This document shows positions 6,313 to 12,654 of a stretch of 14,701 nt of DNA, in pieces. The translations under genes and the position numbers were made by a program. Location: the NCBI GenBank assembly GCA_046727435.1, contig JBKPCR010000535.1, forward strand, positions 1 through 14,701, written 5' to 3'. The notes under the pieces are model-generated. The model did not search any database. It had not been told where the DNA came from and was given only the letters and a program-made list of their open reading frames with translations. The DNA comes from CAVPRW01 sp046727435 [NCBI: bacterium]. Its GTDB lineage: Bacteria; Tectomicrobia; Entotheonellia; J063. The first letter of the stretch is position 1, and every line of letters begins with the position of its first letter.

Positions 6313-7509
6313 TCAGCGCGCCAGGCCGTAGGCAAAATATGTGAGCGCAGGATCGTCGCTGGCGCTCATGCGCTGTGAAACGGCGCGGATCAGTTGCGCC
6401 ACGGCGGTCTCGCCCCAGAACCAGCGGTGCAGTTCTGGTTCGGATACATTAGGACGCTGGGCCATGCGGGCCTCATAGTAAAACGCTTTCAGATCGTCGA
6501 TGCAATACCTGATGAACTGAGGCACCGGTACCCCCACCGGGCGCTCATTCATGTCAGCGTCTTCGCCACGACTAAAGGACTCGAGGAAGCGAATCACCCC
6601 ACGCCAGCGCCGCTGTGGGACGCCGCAGAGACCGACGGCGGTACGCCCGCTATGGTCTTCCACCCACCGCTCGTAAAAGGCTCGCAAGGTCGTCACCTCG
6701 TCTGCCGGATCCCGCTCTGCCTCGGCAGCCACCTGTTTAACTGCTGACGCCTGTACCAAGGCTTCTGGTGCTTCCTCCTCCGGAAAATCTTCCAGGACTG
6801 GACCTTGCTCGCGCTGGAGGAGATCCAGGGCGGCGCCGAGGACACGATGCTGTAGGGCCGGGTCATTCGGTTTGCCCAGGGCGTAGCCGAAGGGGAACGG
6901 CACGAAGAGTGCCCGAGGAGGCTTTACCTTCTCGGCATGCTCACGGACCATGGCAAGGGTGATTGTGGTCAGACCTGCCTCCTCGAAGACGCGCGCCAGC
7001 ACACACACGGTGTGCGTACACAGAGGTCAGGTGGGGGTAATGAACACGAGATCCACGCCTTCATCTTTGAGACGGTTTGCCACTTCGGGCCCCGTGGCCT
7101 CGATCAGGGGCTTCGGATTGCGGAGGGCGCCCATGAAGGAGTAGTAATTTTCCGCCAGGCTGCCAATGATCCCTTTGTCCACCAGCTCCCTGACGCGATC
7201 CATGGGGAGCGTGACGTTCAGATCGCGCATGATGGCCGTGTGATCAAAGCCGATGCTGACATGGCTCTGCAGAATATCGGCAGCCTTCGCTGTGGAAGGA
7301 ATGATGCGGTAGGAGGTATCTCCGCCCTTGGGGTCACCGATGAAGGGCTTGTCATCGCGCAGATGCAAGCCAGCACTGGTCACCAGGGAGATTTTCGATT
7401 GTGACAGCGGCTTGTGGAGCGGCGACCAGGGCGTCATATCAGGTTCCAGGCAGGGAAAAGACAGCATGGCCTGGCGATTGATTTCGCTCAGGGTTTCTAA
7501 GCGAGGCAT
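6313..7509 (-). CDS. GrdB-like selenoprotein (in-frame UGA at codon 161)
   Basis: One reading frame runs from ATG 7509 to TGA 6313-6315, interrupted only by TGA at 7027-7029; read as selenocysteine it gives 398 residues. Around it: DLVFITPT-U-PLCTHTVCVLARVFE. This matches the redox site of component B of glycine/sarcosine/betaine reductase (TST-U-xxC-T in classical GrdB), and the following EEAGLTTITL and PRALFVPFPFGYALGKPNDP also fit that family. Residues flow across the UGA without loss of homology, unlike a nonsense relic. A SECIS-like hairpin follows immediately. ATG 7509 is chosen because AAGGAGA lies 6 nt upstream; an in-frame ATG at 7599 lacks this. The protein is probably a cytoplasmic reductase using U161/C164. 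No grdA, grdC or prd partner is in the window, so the substrate is unknown. The gene converges on the SDR gene and has its own promoter. Confidence 0.85.
6999..7015 (-). promoter_or_regulatory. Putative bacterial SECIS hairpin
   Basis: On the minus strand GCACAC-CGTGT-GTGTGC forms a 6-bp stem with a 5-nt loop, beginning 12 nt after the UGA. The loop starts 18 nt after the UGA and has G as its second base followed by U, matching the loose bacterial rule (a G within the first two loop bases, loop roughly 16-37 nt from the UGA). A second register (7 bp with a CGU triloop) is also possible. It lies inside the coding sequence, where SelB would bind. Confidence 0.6.
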
Positions 7510-7622
7510 GCCATTCTCCTTCGCAAGAACAGCGTTTGCAGGATGCTCCGAAACGTTGGAGGTCGGCAGGGGCACTTGACTGCAGCAACGTGCGGCCATG
7601 GACCATAGAACTATTACGCACC

Positions 7623-7652
7623 ATCATAGCTTAATTGGATTCAGAATGTAAA
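7623..7652 (-). promoter_or_regulatory. Sigma-70 promoter of the selenoprotein gene
   Basis: Reading the minus strand, -35 TTTACA (7652-7647) and -10 TATGAT (7628-7623) are spaced by 18 bp, each one mismatch from consensus. Transcription would begin near 7616, leaving a leader of about 107 nt before ATG 7509. The rest of 7653-7898 shows no gene I can support. Confidence 0.55.
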
Positions 7653-7898
7653 ACACCTTTGGGAGAGAGAACGAAAGGTGAGCCCTGACATGACCACGCA
7701 AAACTCTGACGGACACCCTGGGAGCGCGGCGGTGGAGAAGGATGGACGGCGTAGAAAGCGGCATGGCGCCTATGCTCACATGCCCACACCTGCGCCGTCC
7801 TATGGTCGTCACTAGACGGGCTGAGAAAGACGGCCATCGTCTCCACACCCGGTCTGGCAGTTAGGTTCAACGGTCAGATCTGCAGAGTCTTCGCGCCA

Positions 7899-8246
7899 TT
7901 ACTTGGCGCATATATACAAGAAGGCACCACAGGTGGCTCCCTCTTGGCCCGAGCTCACATCGACCAGGATTCTTGCCGAGGGAAGGGCAACATACCCATT
8001 CGGACATGTGCAGCCGCCGGTCCATTGATTAATGACACCACACTGCCCGGCACAAAGTCCACTGGAGGCATCTATCTGCTGATAAGCGCCACCAAAAAGT
8101 AGGAAAGAGCGGAGTTGCGCTGGTGTTGCCCCGTTACCTTGTGGATCAGCGGCTTGAGCGAACGCACTCGTCTGGCCGAGCACCATCAATACACCAACGA
8201 TGGCCACAGCGGACAGCAATAGACGTATGCGTGAATGTCCGTTCAT
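7899..8246 (-). CDS. Small secreted cysteine-containing protein
   Basis: This 115-residue protein is of unknown function. Residues 1-30 form a Sec signal peptide: basic MNGHSRIR, a hydrophobic stretch LLLSAVAIVGVLMVLG, then SAFA-QAA with an AxA-type cleavage site near residue 30. The mature part of about 85 residues carries six Cys (65, 69, 79, 81, 106, 113), enough for three disulfides. The pattern GGCTCPNGY, then a strand and TCGAFLYIC, recalls small extracellular proteins with a GGCxCPxGF motif and C-terminal CGxxLxxC, but I cannot name a domain. The start is well supported by AAAGGAG 5 nt before ATG 8246. It is monocistronic; a short palindrome (8295-8314) lies in the upstream region. Confidence 0.75.
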   Translation of the reverse strand: MNGHSRIRLLLSAVAIVGVLMVLGQTSAFAQAADPQGNGATPAQLRSFLLFGGAYQQIDASSGLCAGQCGVINQWTGGCTCPNGYVALPSARILVDVSSGQEGATCGAFLYICAK

Positions 8247-8294
8247 GGTGACTCCTTTCGTGTCGTGGGATTTGCGCAGACTTGTTCCTAGTGG

Positions 8295-8314
8295 CCTGAT
8301 CTCAAGCGATCAGG
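8295..8314. promoter_or_regulatory. Palindrome upstream of the secreted-protein gene
   Basis: CCTGATC (8295-8301) and GATCAGG (8308-8314) are perfect inverted repeats with a 6-bp centre, about 50 bp before the ATG of the secreted protein. It could be an operator or a leader hairpin; no matching regulator is in the window. Confidence 0.35.
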
Positions 8315-8593
8315 TCGCAAACTAGAAATACACAACAATCTCAGGTGAAGGGGAGGAAGAGGCCATCAGAGGTGTTTTTCAAGCGAGGACCGCGTGCGTT
8401 CAGAAGGATACTTCCGATTCGGGCGCGCTGTGGAGGAGCACACAATCGCCTCCCTATACTTACCCTCCTTTCGTTTGCGAGTGTGCAGAGCACTACCCGT
8501 ATAGCGATTCACGCGCAGAGCGGCTTGGCGAGCGTGCCCATCCCCAATCCAGCGATCCTGTTGAGGAGCAATTCACATGCCAGCGCCATGGCA

Positions 8594-8621
8594 CTGGCAT
8601 GTTGCCTCTGGCATGTTGCCT
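8594..8621. repeat. Perfect 14-bp tandem duplication
   Basis: CTGGCATGTTGCCT occurs twice head to tail with no spacer, in the non-coding stretch between the secreted protein and the MBL gene. It is probably a replication-slippage product; no function is evident. Confidence 0.8.
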
Positions 8622-8794
8622 GCGGAGGCGGGGGGAGCGCATCCCGAGCAGCAGTCAGCGCGAGGGCTCACGCGACCTCGCTGCCAAATCACCGCTCTGT
8701 CGCACGGTGTGCCGTCCCGCAGCCTTCTCTCTCAGAATAAGAGCACAACACAGCTATACCTCTCATTTTGATAGTGAGCCAGCATATCATATTA

Positions 8795-8824
8795 TCAACA
8801 ATCTTTACATATCAATTTTATAAT
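8795..8824 (+). promoter_or_regulatory. Orphan promoter-like sequence in AT-rich tract
   Basis: An exact TATAAT (8819-8824) is preceded at 18 bp by TCAACA (8795-8800, four of six matches to the -35 consensus). No plausible gene follows on this strand before the MBL 3' end, so it is either fortuitous in AT-rich DNA or drives a short RNA. Confidence 0.25.
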
Positions 8825-8940
8825 ATAGCTGGCGAAAACCTGCCCACCTCTCGAATTGAGAGAGTCTTGTTCCATGCTCGCACTGTGTCTGTAGTAAGTT
8901 CCCTGCGGCATCCACCAGGACTGGACATCGGAAGGTCGAT

Positions 8941-8960
8941 GGCAGAGGGTTAGATCTGCC
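8941..8960 (-). terminator. Hairpin just after the MBL gene
   Basis: GGCAGA (8941-8946) and TCTGCC (8955-8960) form a 6-bp stem with an 8-nt loop, 4 nt beyond the MBL stop codon. No U-tract follows on either strand, so termination is uncertain. Confidence 0.35.
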
Positions 8961-8964
8961 CCCA

Positions 8965-9720
8965 CTACTCCAACAAGGCAATGCCCTCAGCACAGACGGG
9001 GAGCCTGCGCATGGCCTCGGGGTCGTGCCCGGGGATGATCAACTCTTCTGCGCTGGCAAGGCGTTTGATCAGCGCATAGCCACTGATCTGCTCGGCCACG
9101 CTATGGCTCCGCGGTTGGGGGATTTCTTCCGTGAAGTTGCGGTACAGCTTGGCGGCATCTGAGGCGACCACGGCGGTGCCCCGTGCCGTTTCGACCTGAA
9201 CGATCTGACTGCCCATAGTATGGCCGCCGACATGATGGACAGTGATCCCCGGCACGATTTCTCTCGAGCCATCGCACAACCCCACTCGCCCATGGAAGTG
9301 CAGGCGCACCACCGCCACCAGCTCCTCCTCTTCCAAGGACGATTGCCACTCCGCCAGGTGGGAGCTGGTCCAGAAGTGCAACTCCCGCTCTTGCAAGTAG
9401 AATCGGGCATTCGGAAAGAGCGCATAGCCACCGACGTGATCCCAGTGCAGGTGGGTAACGATGGCATGTTGCACAGTTCTCGGATCTACCTGGATTTTGT
9501 CCAACAATTCCGCTGGATGCCGCACCAAGGTCCGACCGCGTCGCTCGCCGGCGTCTTCATGATAGCCGAGGTCGATCACGACGGTGTGTTCACCATTGGT
9601 TGCCACCCACAAATAGTAGCCCATGCCGACCGGGATGTTCGAGGTATCATCGAGGAAGTAGTCGGCAGTCGTCGCGTCGCGCTTGCCGTAATAGAGCGTA
9701 TAGATCTTGTAGGGATTCAT
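8965..9720 (-). CDS. MBL-fold hydrolase, N-acyl-homoserine-lactonase-like
   Basis: This 251-residue metallo-beta-lactamase-fold enzyme has a complete two-metal site: His90-x-His92-x-Asp94-His95 in THLHWDHVGG, His167 in GGHTMGS, Asp188 in VASDA and His232 in PGHDP. N-terminal YTLYYGKRDA, VVIDLGYH and the GHTMGSQ segment resemble the AttM/AiiA-type lactonase branch, which opens lactone rings such as those of acyl-homoserine lactones; the true substrate could be another ester or lactone. There is no signal peptide, so it is probably cytoplasmic. ATG 9720 is preferred over an in-frame ATG at 9825 because GGAG lies 6 nt upstream and family N-termini begin here. It follows the CoA-transferase on the same strand after 116 bp containing two hairpins, so co-transcription is possible but not certain. 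Confidence 0.88.
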   Translation of the reverse strand: MNPYKIYTLYYGKRDATTADYFLDDTSNIPVGMGYYLWVATNGEHTVVIDLGYHEDAGERRGRTLVRHPAELLDKIQVDPRTVQHAIVTHLHWDHVGGYALFPNARFYLQERELHFWTSSHLAEWQSSLEEEELVAVVRLHFHGRVGLCDGSREIVPGITVHHVGGHTMGSQIVQVETARGTAVVASDAAKLYRNFTEEIPQPRSHSVAEQISGYALIKRLASAEELIIPGHDPEAMRRLPVCAEGIALLE

Positions 9721-9755
9721 GCGGTCTCCGCGATTCTGTGGCTCCCCACACCCCG

Positions 9756-9778
9756 CCCCTCTCCCTGGAGGAGAGGGG
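9756..9778. repeat. REP-like hairpin, copy 1
   Basis: CCCCTCTCC, a 5-nt loop, and GGAGAGGGG make a perfect 9-bp stem between the CoA-transferase and MBL genes. The same stem with a different loop recurs at 11068-11090. The pattern (C/T-rich arm, short loop, G/A-rich arm) is a common dispersed intergenic hairpin in many bacterial genomes. Confidence 0.65.
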
Positions 9779-9782
9779 ACGA

Positions 9783-9800
9783 CTAACCTAGTGTGGTTAG
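9783..9800. terminator. Hairpin after the formyl-CoA-transferase-like gene
   Basis: CTAACC (9783-9788) and GGTTAG (9795-9800) form a 6-bp stem with a 6-nt loop, 36 nt beyond the stop codon at 9837 on the minus strand. No U-tract follows; together with the adjacent REP-like hairpin it may attenuate read-through into the MBL gene. Confidence 0.3.
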
Positions 9801-9836
9801 GCCAGCCTGAGGCAGGGAGTGTCAAGTGTGCACGCG

Positions 9837-11024
9837 TTAGATGATCTCGCGTTTCGCCAGGTCTTCGATCTCGGCCTTGGTAAAGCCCAGGGCGGTGAAG
9901 ACTTCTTCGTTGTGCTCGCCGAGCTCCGGCGCGGCCGAGCGTAACGGATTACGCTGACCATTCCAGCCCACCGGATGGCCCAGGATCGTCAGGTCTCCCA
10001 GGGCGTTCGAGTGTACTGGTTGCGCCATCTCCAGGAATTTCACCTGGGGGTCGGCAAACGATTTGTCGATGGTATAGATCGGCCCGCAGGGGACGCCAGC
10101 CGCGTTCAGGATGTTAATCCACTCTTCGCTGGTCTTCTGCCGTGTCACCGGCATCAACACCTCCATGATCTCATCGCGATTCGTGGAACGCGCTCTGGAG
10201 GTGGAGAAGCGCGGATCGGTGATCAGATCCTCACGCTCGATCGCCTTGCAGAGGCGCCTGTAGATATCGTCTCCGCTGGCGGCGATGTTGATATGGCCAT
10301 CCTTGGTTTCGAAGACGCCGGTTGGAATGCCGGTGGGATGATTGTTGCCCGCCTGTGGCGGCACCTCGCCAGCCATCAACCAGCGCGAGGCCTGGAAGTC
10401 GAGCATGGAGAGCATCGCTTCCAGGAGCGATGTGGCCACCCATTTCCCCTGGCCGGTCCACTCGCGCTCCAACAAGGCCACGAGAATACCCTGGGCCAGA
10501 AAAATGCCGGAGCACAGGTCGGCAATAGGAATACCCACACGCACGGGCCCCTGGCCAGGGATACCAGTGACGGACATCAGTCCGCCTAACCCTTGGGCGA
10601 TCTGATCGACACCCGGCCGGTCACGGTAGGGCCCTTCCTGGCCGAACCCAGAAATGCTCCCATAGATGATCCGTGGGTTGATCTCATGCAGCTTGTCGTA
10701 GTCGATGCCGAGGCGCTTCTTTACGTCCGGCCGGTAGTTTTCCACCACCACATCTGCATTTTTCGCCAGCCGATAGAAGATCTCCACCGCCTCAGGGTGC
10801 TTGAGATTCAGCGTAATGGATTTTTTGTTGCGGTGCAGATTCTGAAAATCGAAGCCGTGACGATTACCGCCCATCCCGTCGCCGGCGCGACCTCCTGGCA
10901 TTTCGATTTTGATCGCCTCTGCTCCCCAATCCACCAACTGGCGCACCGCGGTCGGTCCCGCCCGAGCCCGTGTCAGGTCCAGCACCTTGAAACGTGATAG
11001 CGGAAAAGAGCCATTGCCTGTCAT
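9837..11024 (-). CDS. CaiB/BaiF (class III) CoA-transferase
   Basis: This 395-residue protein has the standard family length and architecture. The N-terminal FKVLDLTRARAGPTAVRQL and GAEAIKIEMP bind CoA; NRNK-type HRNKKSITLNL, ADVVVENYRPDV and PRIIYGSISGFGQEGPY follow. Asp169 in GIPIADLCSG sits at exactly the number of the catalytic Asp of formyl-CoA transferase and CaiB. The C-terminal part has GVPCGPIYTIDKSFADPQ, the usual small-domain return. It transfers CoA between carboxylic acids in the cytoplasm through an aspartyl anhydride; the acids cannot be inferred. ATG 11024 has GAGAGG 5 nt upstream. It lies downstream of a decayed CoA-transferase and a serine hydrolase on the same strand, with REP-like hairpins on both sides. 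Confidence 0.95.
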   Translation of the reverse strand: MTGNGSFPLSRFKVLDLTRARAGPTAVRQLVDWGAEAIKIEMPGGRAGDGMGGNRHGFDFQNLHRNKKSITLNLKHPEAVEIFYRLAKNADVVVENYRPDVKKRLGIDYDKLHEINPRIIYGSISGFGQEGPYRDRPGVDQIAQGLGGLMSVTGIPGQGPVRVGIPIADLCSGIFLAQGILVALLEREWTGQGKWVATSLLEAMLSMLDFQASRWLMAGEVPPQAGNNHPTGIPTGVFETKDGHINIAASGDDIYRRLCKAIEREDLITDPRFSTSRARSTNRDEIMEVLMPVTRQKTSEEWINILNAAGVPCGPIYTIDKSFADPQVKFLEMAQPVHSNALGDLTILGHPVGWNGQRNPLRSAAPELGEHNEEVFTALGFTKAEIEDLAKREII

Positions 11025-11067
11025 AGGATCCTCTCTCCTGTCTACTGCTGTCTACTTCCCTCACCCT

Positions 11068-11154
11068 CCCCTCTCCCAGCCGGAGAGGGGTCTACAAAAG
11101 AGTAGGCGCCTTCCGGAAGTACCTACCCCAACCCTCCACACTCGCCTCGGAGGG
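11068..11154. repeat. REP-like hairpin copy 2 and a degenerate third
   Basis: CCCCTCTCC/GGAGAGGGG (11068-11076 and 11082-11090, 5-nt loop) repeats the stem found at 9756-9778. About 40 bp on, CCCTCC (11132-11137) and GGAGGG (11149-11154) form a shorter, looser relative. The cluster fills the gap between the CoA-transferase start and the CoA-transferase remnant. Confidence 0.6.
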
Positions 11155-11171
11155 AAAGTCATACACACGTT

Positions 11172-11439
11172 TTAGGCTGGCCACTCTGGCTGGTGCTGCC
11201 CATAGGGAGCCGTCGGCCGCGTCCAGTGGGGGGATATTTCAGACAACCGCACCGCTGCGCAGATACCATAGATCGGACGCCGCCATCCCTACCGCGGCGA
11301 TCACCGCCGCCCCCGCGGTCCCGAGCAGGTAGTTCGTCGGTAGCACCGGAGCCTGACCGCTGATGACAACCTCGTCATCGCGCGTCGGATCGCGTGGCGC
11401 TATCTTCAAAAGATCCTGTAAAGCCGCTTGAGCGTCCAT
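11172..11439 (-). pseudogene. CaiB/BaiF CoA-transferase remnant with internal deletion
   Basis: From ATG 11439 the frame gives MDAQAALQDLLKIAP, then PVLPTNYLLGTAGAAVIAAV and ASDLWYLRSG before TGA at 11239-11241. This aligns with residues 3-62 of the extended CoA-transferase at 1186-2598 (ILPTPFRIGETSSAALAAIG, SDLWELRTG). In a different frame, right across the join, comes VRLSEISPHWTRPTAPYGQH and QPEWPA-stop (TAA 11172-11174), matching that protein's very end (VRLSETPPRWARPSVPLGYH, EPVWPA). So the two termini of a second copy are fused, with about 380 residues missing. The ribosome site AAGGA lies about 10 nt before ATG 11439 and the start is 14 bp after the serine-hydrolase stop. At most a 67-residue peptide is made; no function is expected. 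Confidence 0.85.
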
Positions 11440-11453
11440 ACTCGGCATTCCTT

Positions 11454-12584
11454 CTACGGTTTGATCGCCCTCAACACGCGCTTTACGAAGCTGTCGAAAT
11501 GCTCTGGAGCGACCCAGCGCAGCACGACGACCAGATCAAGTTCGGGTGCCACCCAGACGCGATTGGCACCCATCCCAGAGTGATAATAGTGGGTTGCCGG
11601 TGCACTGGGGAAGAGCTCCCGATGGGTGTTGAGAAAATAGTTCATGAAACCGTAGGTCGGATGCACGGCCGTCGGTGTCGTGGCCATCTCAATCCAGCGC
11701 TCGGAGAGAATTTGCTGATCCTGCCAGCGCCCTCGTCGCAATGTGAGATAGCCCAAGCGGGCGAGGTCACGCGCAGTGATCCACATGCCACCGCCCCAGT
11801 ATCCCCCGCCGCTCACCGATTGCATATGGAGTCCGTCAATCGTCACCCAGGAGTTGCGGTAGCCATGCCATTGCCAGGTATTGGAGGCGTTGACGGGGTC
11901 CATGACCAGTTCTTTCAGGACCTCGGGAAGCGGACGTCGCCAGACATGCAATAGTGAGAGTGAAAACCGGTTGACCCGGACATCGTTATACTCATAATAC
12001 GTGCCGGGCTGGAAAGGCCGGCGCAGTTCGTCGTCCGTGTGGCGAGCGGCATAGTGCTTATCCCAAAGGGTGCCCTCCCACTCATTGGTCTGCCGCAAGA
12101 AGTGGTCCCAGGTAACCTGGGCATTGTGCGGTGAATCGAAACCGCCATCGTCGACATAGTCCTTCACCCGATCCTGCACATCGCGGATCAGGCCACGGTC
12201 CCACGCCAGGCCGGCCACGGTCGACAGAAAGCTCTTGGTAATGCTGAAGGTCATGTCGACCCGTGCGGGCTCTCCCCACTCGGCTACCAGATAGCCGTGC
12301 CGAAGCACGACGCCGGTCACCGGCCCATGGACCTTGGTCGGACCAAGGATAACGCCGTCATCATACCGCTTGCCGCTATAGATGGTGGCCAGATGGGCGT
12401 CGATATCGGCAGGCATTCCGGCATGAGCGGGGTCGTTGGCAAAGGCTATGGCCTCCTGCAAGAGAAATGGATCGATGCCGACATCCTCGGGATGCCTGCG
12501 TTCCCAGTCTTGATCCGGCCCCGGGTAATACACGGGGACCTCTGTGTCGACTGCCGACACCAGCGGGTTTCCAAGCTCTGGCAT
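11454..12584 (-). CDS. Serine hydrolase, class C beta-lactamase family
   Basis: This 376-residue member of the penicillin-binding-protein/beta-lactamase-like serine hydrolases has SITK (Ser114-x-x-Lys117) in FSITKSFLST as the acylation site. Tyr199-Asn200-Asp201 in YYEYNDVRVN stands at the YxN position, and HSGMGANRVWV near the C-terminus replaces the KTG/HTG motif. Such proteins are esterases, peptidases or amide hydrolases far more often than true beta-lactamases. No signal peptide is seen, so it is probably cytoplasmic. The start is taken as ATG 12584 because AAGGAG lies 6 nt upstream. An in-frame ATG at 12668, overlapping the preceding gene by 14 nt, would add 28 residues but has a poor ribosome site. 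It lies between the PDZ-SPFH gene and the CoA-transferase remnant on the same strand, likely co-transcribed. Confidence 0.9.
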   Translation of the reverse strand: MPELGNPLVSAVDTEVPVYYPGPDQDWERRHPEDVGIDPFLLQEAIAFANDPAHAGMPADIDAHLATIYSGKRYDDGVILGPTKVHGPVTGVVLRHGYLVAEWGEPARVDMTFSITKSFLSTVAGLAWDRGLIRDVQDRVKDYVDDGGFDSPHNAQVTWDHFLRQTNEWEGTLWDKHYAARHTDDELRRPFQPGTYYEYNDVRVNRFSLSLLHVWRRPLPEVLKELVMDPVNASNTWQWHGYRNSWVTIDGLHMQSVSGGGYWGGGMWITARDLARLGYLTLRRGRWQDQQILSERWIEMATTPTAVHPTYGFMNYFLNTHRELFPSAPATHYYHSGMGANRVWVAPELDLVVVLRWVAPEHFDSFVKRVLRAIKP

Positions 12585-12654
12585 GCTGAACTCCTTGATC
12601 AACATCTCTGACGCGAGAAATTTCTGGACCACGTCGATGCCGTACGGCGTCACC

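Larger units (their letters stand above)
8315..8964. other. Gene-poor stretch with repeat and AT-rich segment
   Basis: No open frame here has a convincing ribosome site or family resemblance. It contains an exact 14-bp tandem duplication (8594-8621), then an AT-rich tract (8755-8830) bounded by the inverted octamers CAGCTATA (8751-8758) and TATAGCTG (8824-8831). Near the end is a GGCAGA/TCTGCC hairpin (8941-8960) next to the MBL stop codon. Confidence 0.5.

Noticed and set aside
6313-7008. A separate 231-codon gene starting at GTG 7008
   Set aside because: There is no ribosome site; it starts in the middle of the redox motif and lacks the N-terminal half of the family. It is the downstream part of the selenoprotein.
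8345-8740. 131-codon plus-strand open frame as a gene
   Set aside because: The low-complexity Ala/Arg/Ser-rich translation has no domain, no convincing ribosome site, and spans the tandem duplication.
9220-10589. Plus-strand open frames (9220-9786, 9975-10589) opposite the MBL and CoA-transferase genes
   Set aside because: They are antisense to genes with complete catalytic motifs and have no independent support.
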